A stretch of 64,000 nucleotides of DNA from Bog-756 sp963745955 (GCA_963745955.1 CAVUZI010000007.1:124001-188000), one strand, 5' to 3'; numbered from the stretch's first letter, positions 55,101 through 64,000 are shown. Numbers and translations are program-made. The notes: generated by a model from the letters alone, not told the origin.

Positions 55101-55662
55101 TCTGTGAGAAGGAGATCGCGGCGTCCGTGACCGTGCCCGTCGTCGCCGTGCTCCCGGAGATGAAGAGGTAGAGATCCCCAGGGCCCCCACTGCATCCGAA
55201 CGTGCAGTTGCTCTCGAAACCGAGCCAGAAGTCGGTTCCCTGTGACGAGGGGACAGTGGTCGCTTCAGGGTCTTTGATGGCTGCATGTGGCTTCACCGAG
55301 ATGTGCGCGGAGGCAGCACCGAGGCCCTTGCCATTGCGGGCCCGAACCGAGACTGAGTACGAGGTGCCATTCTTCAGCCCCCGGACCGTGCAGGTCTTCG
55401 CTCTCTTCGTCGAGCAGGTCTTGGACCCGGGGCTCGTCGTGACCTTGTAGCCGGTGATGGCACTGCCACCGTCGTGTGCCGGCGCAGTCCACTTGACCAC
55501 CACTGACCCATTACCGGGTGTGGCCAAGACCCGCCTGGGTGCCCCCGGCCCTGTGACCGATGCATATGCGGACGGAACCGCTACGAACGTTGTCACTGCG
55601 AGCAATCCGATGCCCGAAAGAACAGGCAAGGTCCACCACTTCGAACGCGACACTCCCGACAT
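52170..55662 (-). CDS. large secreted IgGFc-binding-domain / Ig-repeat protein (frameshifted)
   Basis: About 1163 residues. Residues 1-35 are a signal peptide (LPVLSGIGLLAVTTFVAVPSAYA). A fibronectin-III domain follows (GAPRRVLATPGNGSVVVKWTAPAH). Next is an IgGFc-binding-like N-terminal domain (QGTDFWLGFESNC to the TEQFLNSYTVTT region), then a Big_1-type domain (TVTDQNGNPVSGVRVDF), then four domains of a TTTTSLSG...VYSDAACT...YYWQASYSGD type. The last of these has diverged. The frame breaks once near 53090, where FDEHLRNQW should read STSTCGTSGEVET. No C-terminal anchor is seen. It is probably an adhesin or matrix protein, by architecture only. Confidence 0.8.
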
Positions 55663-55937
55663 TGTTCCGCCCTTCGCCTTCTCGCCGAATGCCCCGCTGC
55701 CGTTGTGCTAACACAGGCAACGGCCGCTTGGCAACCGATTTTTTCGTCTCAGCGCAACGGATCTTCACGAAGGCCTCGGAGAGCGCAGAAGTCTCCACGT
55801 GCAGTGACATTCTGTGAATGCCGAGCCGAACTCGTCGTCGTCCGAGCACGCCGAGGAACGTCCGATCACGCCGAGGAAATAGCCACGGCCGGTAGACCGC
55901 TTGACCATGATGGGCTGGTGGGCCGAGAATCGCATCG
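55663..55937. other. intergenic promoter region between divergent genes
   Basis: No gene is visible. The region serves the leftward IgGFc-like gene and the rightward DUF1801 gene. It is less GC-rich than average, and I see no clear palindrome. Confidence 0.35.
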
Positions 55938-56294
55938 ATGTCCAGTGCCGAAATCGACGAGTACCTGGCCGACCTGGACGAGCCGAAACGGTCCACGCTG
56001 CAGCGTCTGCGCCGGACGATCCTCGAAGTGGTTCCCGAGGCCGAAGAGGGAATCTCCTATCGGCTTCCGGCCTTCAGGCTGCACGGGAAAGTCATCGCCG
56101 GATTCGCGGCATTCAAGAACCATCTCAGCTACCTGCCGCACAGTGGTTCCGTCTTTCCGGCTTTGCCCGAAGAGGTGGCCCCTTACAAGACGTCGACCGG
56201 CGCGCTGCAGTTCCCGATCGACACGCCGCTGCCCAAACCGCTCGTCGAGCAGCTGATCAATGTGCGGATCGCCCAGGCATTCCCGGAGGGATAG
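55938..56294 (+). CDS. DUF1801 domain protein
   Basis: 118 residues. EIDEYLADLDEPKRSTLQRLRRTILEVVPEAEEGISYRLPAFRLHGKVIAGFAAFKNHLSYLPHSG and the C-terminal TSTGALQFPIDTPLPKPLVEQLINVRIAQ match the YdhG/YjbR/CyaY-like DUF1801 family of small cytoplasmic proteins. Function is unknown. Despite the accessory surroundings it is a complete, intact gene. Confidence 0.85.
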   Translation: MSSAEIDEYLADLDEPKRSTLQRLRRTILEVVPEAEEGISYRLPAFRLHGKVIAGFAAFKNHLSYLPHSGSVFPALPEEVAPYKTSTGALQFPIDTPLPKPLVEQLINVRIAQAFPEG

Positions 56295-56458
56295 GGCGGC
56301 GCAGTCGGCTGACCACGCCATCCGTGGTCGCTCCGTAACCGGTCGAACGCAGAGCGTCACCAGCCTCGGCGGGCGGTTGCCAGCGGAGCCAGGGGGTGTT
56401 AAGCATCGCCCAGGCGGGCGTGCGGGGCAGCACCCCAAGAGCGGAAGGGGCTGTCCCC

Positions 56459-59400
56459 ATGCGTGTCCGATTCTGGTCGTCCGGTCGGAGACGAGCCGGG
56501 CTACGGCTCACTATGGCCGGCTTCATCCTGGTCGGTGTCACCACCGTCTCGGTGGCCGCGCTCCCGGCCTCGAAGGCCGGGGCGGTCACCCCCGCCGCCA
56601 CCTGGACCGAGCAGTCCCCGGCCGCCTCCCCTCCGACCCGCGAAGGCGCCTCCATGGCCTACGACCCGGCCACCGGGGACATGGTCCTCTTCGGCGGCGA
56701 AACAACCGCCGCGTTCCTCGATGACACCTGGACCTGGAACGGCACCACCTGGACCCAACTGTCCCCGGCCACCTCGCCTCCCGCCCGATACGGAGCCTCC
56801 ATGGCCTACGACCCGGCCACCGGGGACATGGTCCTCTTCGGCGGCGTCGACACCTCGGGCCTCCTCGATGACACCTGGACCTGGGACGGCAGCACCTGGA
56901 CGGAGCAGTCCCCGGCCACCTCCCCTCCCGCCCGTTATGCAGCCTCCATGGCCTACGACCCGGGAGCCGGGAACATGGTCCTCTTCGGCGGCGACAACGG
57001 CTCCACGTATTTCGGTGACACCTGGACCTGGGACGGCACCACCTGGACGAAGCAGTCCCCGGCCACCTCCCCGCCCGCTCGCCAGTTGGCGTCGATGGCC
57101 TACGACCCGGCGACCGGGGACATGGTCCTCTTCGGCGGCTACAACGGGTCCACTGTCGACGACACCTGGACCTGGGACGGCAGCACCTGGACGGATCAGT
57201 CCCCAGCCACCTCCCCATCCGCCCGTTACGGCGCCTCCATGGCCTACGACCCGGGCACCGGGAACATGTTCCTCTTCGGCGGAAACAACGCCTCCGAGAA
57301 CCTCAGCGACACCTGGACCTGGGACGGCACCACCTGGACGGAGCAGTCCCCGGCAACCTCCCCTTCGCCCCGTGTCTTCGCCTCCATGGCCTACGACCCG
57401 GCCACCGGGGACTTGGTCCTGTTCGGTGGCAGTAGCGGCGCCACATACCGCAATGACACCTGGACCTACGGCTTCCCGGCCGGCACCACCACCACCTGGA
57501 CCCAGCTGTCCCCGGCGACCTCTCCGCCCGCCCGCTGGGGCGCCTCCATGGCCTACGACCCGGCCACCGGGGACATGGTGCTCTTCGGCGGCTATAACAG
57601 CACCGGCACCGGTCAAACCAACGACACCTGGACCTGGAACGGCACCACCTGGACCCAGCAGTTCCCGGCCACCTCGCCTCCCGCCCGATTCGGCGCCTCC
57701 ATGGCCTACGACCCCGGCACCGGGGACATGGTCCTCTTCGGCGGCTCAACCAGCTCCGGTTTCCTCGACGACACCTGGACCTGGGACGGCACCACCTGGA
57801 CGGAGCAGTCCCCGGCCACCTCTCCGCCCGCCCGCTGGGGCGCCTCGATGGCCTACGACCCGGCCACCGGAGACATGGTCCTCTTCGGCGGCTATAACGG
57901 CACCACGTATTTCGGTGACACCTGGGCCTGGGACGGCACCACCTGGACCCAGCTGTCCCCGGCCACCTCGCCTCCCGCCCGATACTCAGCCTCCATGGCC
58001 TACGACCCGGCCACCGGGGACGTGGTCCTCTTCGGCGGCTACGGCAGCTCCGGATTCCTCGATGACACCTGGACCTGGAATGGCACCACCTGGACCGGGC
58101 AGTCCCCGGCCACGTCCCCTCCCGTCCGCGAGGGCGCCGCCATGGCCTTCGACCCGGGCACCGGGGACGTGGTCCTCTTCGGCGGCTACGGCACCGGTCT
58201 GCTCAACGACACCTGGACCTGGGACGGCACCACCTGGACCGAGCACTCCCCGGCCACCTCTGCTGCTGCCCGGTGGTTCGCCTCCATGGCCTACGACCCC
58301 GGCACCGGGGACATGGTCCTCTTCGCCGGCGCCGCCAACTCCGGTTACCTCAATGACACCTGGACCTATGGGCCCTCGGCCCCGCAGTACGCGCCCACCG
58401 TGTCCCAGACCTTGAGCCCGTCGAGCCCGGTGCTGGTCAACACGCCGGTGACCGACACGGCCACGTTGACCGGGGCCGGTCCGACCGCGGGTGGCACCGT
58501 CTCCTACGGCGTCTACTCGGACTCCGGCTGCACCGATCTGGTGGCCTCCCTCGGCTCGTCGGTGGCGGTGACCAACGGAGCCCCCGGGTCATCCGATCCG
58601 TGGACGGCTGCGGCCGGGGACTACTGGTTCCAGACCACCTACACCGGTGACAGCGCCGACACCGGACCGGTGTCGAGCTCGTGCGACGCGTTCACGGTCG
58701 ACAACCCGGCCATCGGCCTGGTGAAGACCGCCTCCATCGCCAACTACTCGGCCCCGAACACCGCGGTCACCTACTCCTACGCGGTGACCAACACCGGCAA
58801 CGCGGCCCTCACCAACGTCACCGTCACCGATCCGATGGTCGGTCTGTCGGCTGTCAACTGCGGGTCCAACTCCAACGTCGTCGCCTCCCTGGCCGCCGGG
58901 TCCTCAGTCACCTGCACGGCGAGCTACACCACCTCCCAGACCGACGTGGATGCCGGCTCGATCACCAACACCGGCACGGCCGTCGGCACCCCGCCGGTCG
59001 GGCCCAACGTGTCGGCCAACGACTCGCTGACCATCCCGGCCGTCCAGAACCCGGCCATCGGGTTGACCAAGTCCGCCTCCATCAGCGGCTTCTCAACCGC
59101 AGGCACCCCGGTCACCTACTCCTACCAGGTGACCAACTCCGGCAACGTGACCCTCACCTCGGTGTCGGTGGCCGACCCCATGGTCGGCCTCTCGACCGTC
59201 GGCTGCCCGTCTCCGACCCTCGCCCCCGCGGCCACCGAGACGTGTTCGGCCACCTACACCACCACCCAGGCCGACGTGGATGCCGGCTCGATCACCAACA
59301 CGGGAACGGCCACGGGCACCCCGCCGCTTCCCGGACCGAACGCCACCGCCACCTCGACGATCACCGTCCCGGCCAGACAGGGCCCGGCCATCGGGATCGT

Positions 59401-60724
59401 GAAGTCAGCCTCGGTCAAGAGGTACTCGGCCCCCGGCACCCCGGTCACCTACTCTTACAAGGTGACCAACAGCGGCAACGTGACCCTCCACTCGGTCACC
59501 GTCACCGACCCCATGAAGGGGCTCTCGGCCGTCACCTGTCCGTCCAGCTCACTGGCCCCCACGGCCTCTGAGACGTGTTCGGCCACCTACACCACCACCC
59601 AGGCCGACGTGGACAAGGGCTGGATCAAGAACACGGGCACGGCCACCGGCACCCCACCGTCAGGAGCCAAGGTCACCGCCTCGGCCTCGGTGGTCGTCCC
59701 GGCCGTCCAGAACCCGAAGGTGGCCATCGTGAAGTCGGCCAACATCTCGAGCTTCTCGGCCCCGGGCACCAAGGTGACCTACTCCTACAAGGTGACCGAC
59801 ACCGGCAACGTGACCCTCCACTCGGTCAGTGTCGTCGACCCCATGTTCTTCCTGTCGAGGATCAGCTGTCCGACGAACACCCTTGCCCCGACGGCCACCG
59901 AGACGTGCACGGCCACCTACACCACCACCCAGGCCGACGTGAACCGGGGCTCGATCAGGAACATCGGCACCGCCTTCGCCCTGGCCCCGGAGTGGACCTG
60001 GGTGGCCGCCTCCTCCACGGTGGTGGTCCCCTACGTCGCCGCCGCCCCGACCCCGTCCATCGGGATCGTAAAGACGACCAACGGTTCGAACGGCCAGGAC
60101 ATCCCGGTGGGCTCGGCCGTCACCTGGAGCTACGCGGTGACCAACACCGGCGCCGTCGCCCTGACCAACGTCACCGTGACCGACAACAAGGTGCGGTCCT
60201 CGGCCATCACCTGTCCGGGGAGCCGCTCCAATACCATCGCCACCCTGGCCGCGGGGGCGTCGGTGACGTGCACGGCCACCGGCACCGCGGTGGCCGGAAA
60301 CTACGCCAACATCGGCACGGCCACCGGCACCCCCCAGGGTGGGCGGACCCCGGTGACGGCCACCTCGACCGGCACCTACTTCGGTTCCGCCCCGGCCATC
60401 GGGATCGTGAAGTCGGCCTCCGTCTCCAAGTTCACCGCGGCCGGCACCAAGGTGACCTACTCCTACAAGGTGACCAACACCGGCAATGTGACCCTCAACC
60501 CGGTGACCGTCACCGACCCGATGGCCGGCCTCTCGGCCATCACCTGCCCCGACACCTCACTCGCCCCCGCGGCCAGCGAGACATGTTCGGCCACCTACAC
60601 CACCACCCAGGCCGACGTGAAGCGGGGCTCGATCTCCAACACGGGCACGGCCACCGGCACCCCGCCGGTCGGGACCACCGTGTCAGCCACCTCCAGCGTG
60701 GTCGTGCCCTACAAGAGGTCCTGA
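56459..60724 (+). CDS. very large exported kelch-repeat / DUF11-repeat surface protein
   Basis: 1421 residues from an ATG behind GGAAGGGG. A basic N-terminus and a hydrophobic segment (MAGFILVGVTTVSVAALPASKAGA) act as a signal peptide. Then come twelve kelch-type repeats of about 50 residues (PPARYGASMAYDPATGDMVLFGG and DDTWTWDGTTWTEQSPATS). One Ig-like domain follows (GTVSYGVYSDSGCTDLV to YWFQTTYTGDS), then six DUF11/DUF7507-like repeats (AIGIVKSAS-x-x-x-x-xAGTxVTYSYxVTNTGN and VTDPMxGLSAITCP). It ends VVPYKRS with no LPXTG or membrane tail. The high DNA similarity of repeats predicts copy-number instability. Intact in this sequence. Confidence 0.85.
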   Translation: MRVRFWSSGRRRAGLRLTMAGFILVGVTTVSVAALPASKAGAVTPAATWTEQSPAASPPTREGASMAYDPATGDMVLFGGETTAAFLDDTWTWNGTTWTQLSPATSPPARYGASMAYDPATGDMVLFGGVDTSGLLDDTWTWDGSTWTEQSPATSPPARYAASMAYDPGAGNMVLFGGDNGSTYFGDTWTWDGTTWTKQSPATSPPARQLASMAYDPATGDMVLFGGYNGSTVDDTWTWDGSTWTDQSPATSPSARYGASMAYDPGTGNMFLFGGNNASENLSDTWTWDGTTWTEQSPATSPSPRVFASMAYDPATGDLVLFGGSSGATYRNDTWTYGFPAGTTTTWTQLSPATSPPARWGASMAYDPATGDMVLFGGYNSTGTGQTNDTWTWNGTTWTQQFPATSPPARFGASMAYDPGTGDMVLFGGSTSSGFLDDTWTWDGTTWTEQSPATSPPARWGASMAYDPATGDMVLFGGYNGTTYFGDTWAWDGTTWTQLSPATSPPARYSASMAYDPATGDVVLFGGYGSSGFLDDTWTWNGTTWTGQSPATSPPVREGAAMAFDPGTGDVVLFGGYGTGLLNDTWTWDGTTWTEHSPATSAAARWFASMAYDPGTGDMVLFAGAANSGYLNDTWTYGPSAPQYAPTVSQTLSPSSPVLVNTPVTDTATLTGAGPTAGGTVSYGVYSDSGCTDLVASLGSSVAVTNGAPGSSDPWTAAAGDYWFQTTYTGDSADTGPVSSSCDAFTVDNPAIGLVKTASIANYSAPNTAVTYSYAVTNTGNAALTNVTVTDPMVGLSAVNCGSNSNVVASLAAGSSVTCTASYTTSQTDVDAGSITNTGTAVGTPPVGPNVSANDSLTIPAVQNPAIGLTKSASISGFSTAGTPVTYSYQVTNSGNVTLTSVSVADPMVGLSTVGCPSPTLAPAATETCSATYTTTQADVDAGSITNTGTATGTPPLPGPNATATSTITVPARQGPAIGIVKSASVKRYSAPGTPVTYSYKVTNSGNVTLHSVTVTDPMKGLSAVTCPSSSLAPTASETCSATYTTTQADVDKGWIKNTGTATGTPPSGAKVTASASVVVPAVQNPKVAIVKSANISSFSAPGTKVTYSYKVTDTGNVTLHSVSVVDPMFFLSRISCPTNTLAPTATETCTATYTTTQADVNRGSIRNIGTAFALAPEWTWVAASSTVVVPYVAAAPTPSIGIVKTTNGSNGQDIPVGSAVTWSYAVTNTGAVALTNVTVTDNKVRSSAITCPGSRSNTIATLAAGASVTCTATGTAVAGNYANIGTATGTPQGGRTPVTATSTGTYFGSAPAIGIVKSASVSKFTAAGTKVTYSYKVTNTGNVTLNPVTVTDPMAGLSAITCPDTSLAPAASETCSATYTTTQADVKRGSISNTGTATGTPPVGTTVSATSSVVVPYKRS

Positions 60725-60746
60725 CCGATCCTGCTCGCACGGCCGC

Positions 60747-62330
60747 TCAGGCCGGGAGGGCCACACCCGGGACCGTCACCTCGGTGGTACCGGGCGGCGG
60801 GTGCCAGATGAAGGCGGCCACACCGTCGGCGTCCACCACCGTCCGGGCGTGCAATTCGTTTCGCACATAGGCGATGGCCATGGCCGAGCCGGCCGGGGTG
60901 GTGGTGGCCTCGTTGCCGGTGGCGAACACGAAGACGACGGTGTGGCTCTGCACCGGACGCGGCCCGTTGGGGAAGTAGAAGTAGCACGCGGGCCGGTCGC
61001 AGAAGCCCCCCATCACCGAGACGGTGGCGATGACCTCGGCGTCGGCCGGCGTGGCGGCCAGCGCCGTGCGCAGCTGTGCGGCGGGGCCGGGCTGGACCTG
61101 GCCGACGGCCCCGCGTACCAGCGCCGGCGACCAGTGGGCGCCGTAGTCGAAGGCAACGGCGGCCACGACGACGGCCACGACGGTGGCCGGCACCCACCCC
61201 CGTCGGAACCGCAGGCCCAGCCATACGAGGACCATCACGGTGCCGACGAGGACGAAGGGGAAGACGGCGAAGTTCTGGAATGCGTTGTTGAGGAAGTCGG
61301 TCCGTGAGTTGAGGGCATCGGTGACCAGGACCACCGCGGGGACCCCGAACCCCCAGGCCGAGGCCAGGCCCACGACCCCCACCGGCTTGATCAGCACCCA
61401 GATGGCCCCCAGCCGCGAGTCGAACTGGTGGACGACACGGGACGGGTGGGCCAGGATGCCGCCGAGGATGAGCACGATCCCACCGGCCCCGGTCAGCGTC
61501 GACCGGCCGGCCAGATAGGCGTAGAGGGAGAGGCCCGAGCCCTGATTGGCGTGGAGGGCCGAGATGAGCGCGGTCCAGGCCAGACCGGCGACCACCAGCA
61601 GCAGCCCGGATCGCCGGGTATCGGGCCGGGCCAGCAGCGCCGACACGCCGAGCCCGACCACCATGAGGGCGGCGAACGAGCCGCACAGCAGCACCAACCC
61701 GACCCAGACCCAGCCCCGGCGGGGCCGGCCCCGCCAGAATTGGCGTGCCGCGAGCAGCGCGAAGAGCGTGGACATCGGCTCGAGGTGGACGTCGAAGCTC
61801 AGCGTGGCGTACGTGCCCGGGTTGGCCACCGTCGCCACCAGCACCGCCGCGGCCACCCCGACCAGCGCCCACCGGTCGACCTCCCGGCGCTCGCAGTACT
61901 CGAGGGCCCAGAGGTAGGCGACCAGCCCGGACCCGGCCACGGCCGCGTCCTGGATCCACAAGAGGACGGCCGAACTCGGCACGACCAGGTGGACGATGGC
62001 CAGGGGCCACACGATGAGCTCGAAGTCGGACTTCACGAAGGGGAACCCGAAGATGGTGTCGTACGGGTCGAGGTGCCCGTGGCCGATCAGGGTCCACGCC
62101 TGGTTGTAGGTGGCGAAGTCCTCGCCCAGGAAGTTGCGGTGGTAGAGCACGCTCGAGAACGCGACCAAGCCGATCAGCCACAGGGCCAAGACGACGGCGC
62201 CGCCGATCCGAAGGGCGCGCAGGAGCCGGTCCCGGTCGGGCCTTTCCGCCGCAGGGATGTCGGTGCCGGGCGACACCGTCGCACCGGTGGTGACGGGACC
62301 GACCGCCCCGTCAGGATCCGCCGTCACCAC
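60747..62330 (-). CDS. DUF2079 integral membrane protein
   Basis: About 527 residues from GTG at 62330. Multiple membrane spans (AVVLALWLIGLVAFSSVLYHRNF; VPSSAVLLWIQDAAVAGSG; GVAAAVLVATVANPG; GLVLLCGSFAALMVVGLG; AGGIVLILGGILAHP), followed by a soluble C-terminal part with WSPALVRGAVGQV and FCDRPACYFYFPNG. The early sequence ARNFLGEDFATYNQAWTLIGHGHLDPYDTIFG fits the DUF2079 glycosyltransferase-like family (N-Q/x-x-W pattern). TACACT 7 bases upstream suggests a leaderless start. Function unknown; perhaps lipid-linked sugar transfer. Confidence 0.75.
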   Translation of the reverse strand: MVTADPDGAVGPVTTGATVSPGTDIPAAERPDRDRLLRALRIGGAVVLALWLIGLVAFSSVLYHRNFLGEDFATYNQAWTLIGHGHLDPYDTIFGFPFVKSDFELIVWPLAIVHLVVPSSAVLLWIQDAAVAGSGLVAYLWALEYCERREVDRWALVGVAAAVLVATVANPGTYATLSFDVHLEPMSTLFALLAARQFWRGRPRRGWVWVGLVLLCGSFAALMVVGLGVSALLARPDTRRSGLLLVVAGLAWTALISALHANQGSGLSLYAYLAGRSTLTGAGGIVLILGGILAHPSRVVHQFDSRLGAIWVLIKPVGVVGLASAWGFGVPAVVLVTDALNSRTDFLNNAFQNFAVFPFVLVGTVMVLVWLGLRFRRGWVPATVVAVVVAAVAFDYGAHWSPALVRGAVGQVQPGPAAQLRTALAATPADAEVIATVSVMGGFCDRPACYFYFPNGPRPVQSHTVVFVFATGNEATTTPAGSAMAIAYVRNELHARTVVDADGVAAFIWHPPPGTTEVTVPGVALPA

Positions 62331-62368
62331 CCGGGCAGTGTACCCGGGCGCGTTGCGGGATTCCCGGG

Positions 62369-63532
62369 TCAGGAGGGGGCACCGACGAGCACGGCGACCA
62401 CCCCGACAGCCCCGGCTCCGATGAGGGCCGCCACCACGCCTCGCCGCAGGGCCAGGAGCCAGATGGCGGCCAGGGCGGTGACGCCGAGTTGCCACAGGTG
62501 GGACATCTCCAGCCCGAGTGGGATCGAAGATCCCGCGATGGCGCCGACGACGGCTGATCCCGCTCCGAGGAAGAACGCCTGTATCCGACGATCGGAACGG
62601 AGCCTGTCGAAGTGGCCCGCTCCGGCGATGACGAACGCGAACGACGGAGCGAACGCCACCGCGGCAGCCAGCACGCCTCCCCAGACCCCGCTGGCCGCGT
62701 AGCCCACGACGGCCACCGTCTGGACCACCGGTCCGGGGGTGATCTGACCCAGGGCGACGGCGTTGAGGAACTGGGCCCCGCTCATCCAGTGGTAGGTGAC
62801 CACGACGTCGTGCTGCATGAGCGGGATGATGACGAAGCCCCCACCGTAGGAGAGGGCCCCGACCTTGAAGGCCACCCAGCAGAGGGCGGCCACTCCCCCG
62901 GTGACCACAGGGAGCACCGTCATGGGGAGAAGTGCCGGCGCCCCCGGTCCCCGGTTTGTCCGCGGGATCCGGATGACGATCTCGGTGACGCCGCAGACGA
63001 TGAGCACGAGGACGAGGAAAGGCCCGATGGTGGCGGCCGAGATCCCACCGGCCAGGAAGTAGGCGATCCAGCGGACCTTGGCGGCTCGTTCCGTCCCTGA
63101 CCGATTCCAGCTCGCCGGGAGCAGGCCGAAGGCGGCATTGAGGGCCACCACGGGCACGGCCGCACCGGCCCCGGCGGCCGCCCCGAGCACCCACAACGGC
63201 GGGTGGGCGGAGAGGAAGAGGGCCGAAAGGGCCAAGATGATGATCAGGCCGGGAAGGATGAAGGAGATCCCGCCGACGACGGCTCCGAGGCGGCCCCGCA
63301 GGCGCCAGGCACAGTAGATTCCCAGCTGGGTGGAAGCCGGTCCGGGGAGCAGGTTGGTGGCTGCGATGCCGTCCTCGAAATCGTCGGCGGTGAGCCATGC
63401 CCGGTCCTCGACGCACAGCTTGCGGAACAGGGCGATGTGGGCCGGTGGGCCACCGAACCCGATCAGGCCGATCCGGCCCCACTCACGGATGAGCGTGGTG
63501 ATCGGGACGCTTTCGTGGACGGACTCCGACAT
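62369..63532 (-). CDS. chrA: chromate transporter (ChrA, CHR family)
   Basis: 387 residues. The N-terminal CHR domain (REWGRIGLIGFGGPPAHIALFRKLCVEDRAWLTADDFEDGIAATNLLPGPASTQLGIYCAW) and the second repeat (FKVGALSYGGGFVIIPLMQHDVV to LGQITPGPVVQTVAVVGY) are both complete, with GFGGPPAH, LLPGPASTQLG and TPGPVV motifs. Long-chain ChrA proteins export chromate or take up sulphate. It is downstream of a 17-bp iteron pair and starts at ATG 63532 without a good ribosome-binding site. Intact. Confidence 0.92.
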   Translation of the reverse strand: MSESVHESVPITTLIREWGRIGLIGFGGPPAHIALFRKLCVEDRAWLTADDFEDGIAATNLLPGPASTQLGIYCAWRLRGRLGAVVGGISFILPGLIIILALSALFLSAHPPLWVLGAAAGAGAAVPVVALNAAFGLLPASWNRSGTERAAKVRWIAYFLAGGISAATIGPFLVLVLIVCGVTEIVIRIPRTNRGPGAPALLPMTVLPVVTGGVAALCWVAFKVGALSYGGGFVIIPLMQHDVVVTYHWMSGAQFLNAVALGQITPGPVVQTVAVVGYAASGVWGGVLAAAVAFAPSFAFVIAGAGHFDRLRSDRRIQAFFLGAGSAVVGAIAGSSIPLGLEMSHLWQLGVTALAAIWLLALRRGVVAALIGAGAVGVVAVLVGAPS

Positions 63533-63541
63533 GTTCGGGCC

Positions 63542-63575
63542 GAATGGTACGGCAGAACGAATGGTACGGCAGAAC
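63542..63575. repeat. direct repeat of 17 bp (two copies) in the chrA promoter region
   Basis: GAATGGTACGGCAGAAC occurs twice in immediate tandem (63542-63558 and 63559-63575), about 10 bases from the chrA ATG. Such iterons can be regulator-binding sites. No chromate regulator is found next to it. Confidence 0.75.
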
Positions 63576-63726
63576 GAGGTGCCGGTGAGCGTCCGAGGGG
63601 TGTCCGCGTACTTGTCGGGCACCTGCCCGGCTGTGATCGGCTACACGAAGCTTCTCGAGGTGAACAGGACCCGCAAGGTGGCCGGGGCAACCAACTGCCG
63701 GCGTCCGGCAACGTCGAAGCCCCGGG

Positions 63727-64000
63727 TCAAGAGGTCCGGTCGGAGGGTGTCCGCCTGAGCGGAGCACCAGCCAGTCGTCCACTCGGGGCTGCCCGGCCGC
63801 ACATGGCCAGGGCCAGGTCTTCGGCTGTTCCTCGAAGGGCGAGACCGGAACCGTAGGTCCAGTCGAGGTTGCTGGCCTCGAGGAGCCGCCCATCGATGCC
63901 GATGCCGAAGTGCTCGTGAACACCTCCCTCGGTGAGGTCGTCGAGTATCACCCGGATGGCCTCATCAGGAGCCAGGCACGGTTCGCCGAGTGGCACGGTG
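63727..64000 (-). CDS. MDMPI / maleylpyruvate-isomerase-family protein (partial, start outside window)
   Basis: The frame is open to the right edge and gives about 90 C-terminal residues: VHEHFGIGIDGRLLEASNLDWTYGSGLALRGTAEDLALAMCGRAAPSGRLAGAPL. The GTAEDLALAMCGR pattern is the MDMPI_C domain of the mycothiol-dependent maleylpyruvate isomerase-like proteins, which isomerise or detoxify using mycothiol. The N-terminal metal-binding domain lies beyond the window. Confidence 0.65.
   Translation of the reverse strand, partial: TVPLGEPCLAPDEAIRVILDDLTEGGVHEHFGIGIDGRLLEASNLDWTYGSGLALRGTAEDLALAMCGRAAPSGRLAGAPLRRTPSDRTS

Noticed and set aside
60747..63482. 911-residue ORF as one membrane protein
   Set aside because: The region above 62330 is ChrA in another frame. 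The DUF2079 start fits GTG at 62330.

Overview
The window looks like a piece of a high-GC Actinomycetota chromosome, most likely an uncultured or little-studied Acidimicrobiia-type lineage. The evidence is: G+C-rich third codon positions in most genes; frequent GTG and TTG starts; a DUF222/HNH endonuclease; a SepX/GlpR-like divisome protein; mycothiol-linked families (Rv2466c-like DsbA fold, MDMPI-type protein at the right edge); DUF3817; and an acyl-CoA catabolic cluster of mycobacterial flavour. The lineage is inferred from gene content only.

Layout. 0-10 kb is an accessory, visibly less GC-rich stretch: a truncated K+ channel at the left edge, a secreted Cna-B/Ig-repeat protein, a tandem-repeat tract, an anchored hypothetical protein, an RCC1-repeat exported protein, a complete group II intron with a frameshifted maturase/RT, and a tRNA-Arg(CCU). 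Copies of the tRNA 3' end occur beside the tRNA and again at 4.3 kb, so part of this stretch may be an island. 10-20 kb is housekeeping-like metabolism: old yellow enzyme, CysQ-like phosphatase, thioesterase, D-aminoacylase-type amidohydrolase, DUF3817 and SURF1-like membrane pair, YgjP-like metalloprotease, cysteine dioxygenase plus rhodanese, EamA transporter, DnaQ-like exonuclease. 20-23 kb holds a metallophosphoesterase and an intact IS4-family element with a 10-bp target duplication.

23-33 kb is the metabolic core. A leftward operon (acyl-CoA dehydrogenase, CaiB-type CoA transferase, two MaoC-type hydratase subunits, second acyl-CoA dehydrogenase, MFS transporter) is divergent from an HMG-CoA-synthase-like/DUF35 fusion and a thiolase/SCP-x-like protein, around a shared region with a palindromic operator candidate. 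Together they could activate an acyl chain, desaturate, hydrate and cleave it. The substrate is unknown, though a steroid or branched acid is plausible.

33-51 kb is a mosaic: TENA/PqqC-like protein, HNH endonuclease, SepX/GlpR-like protein, a TetR-DHA2 efflux pair, DsbA-like and amidohydrolase genes, a VapBC-type module, an ABC ATPase, a HAD hydrolase, two exported beta-propeller lipoproteins, an SDR, SRPBCC proteins, arylamine N-acetyltransferase, PhoU, an isochorismatase-like hydrolase and an ArsB/NhaD-like permease. 52-61 kb is a second surface-protein region: a truncated MBL-fold gene abuts a large IgGFc-binding-like secreted protein, followed by a DUF1801 gene and a 1421-residue kelch/DUF11 exported protein. 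The window ends with a DUF2079 membrane protein, a ChrA chromate transporter and the 3' part of an MDMPI-like gene.

Three window-wide patterns stand out. First, at least 18 single-base frame disruptions, mostly in G/C runs, break otherwise well-conserved genes, which suggests assembly or sequencing indels more than mass pseudogenisation. Second, short degenerate tandem repeats sit at or just after the 3' ends of many genes. Third, several genes have a TANNNT-like -10 box about 7 bases before the start codon, as expected of leaderless transcripts.
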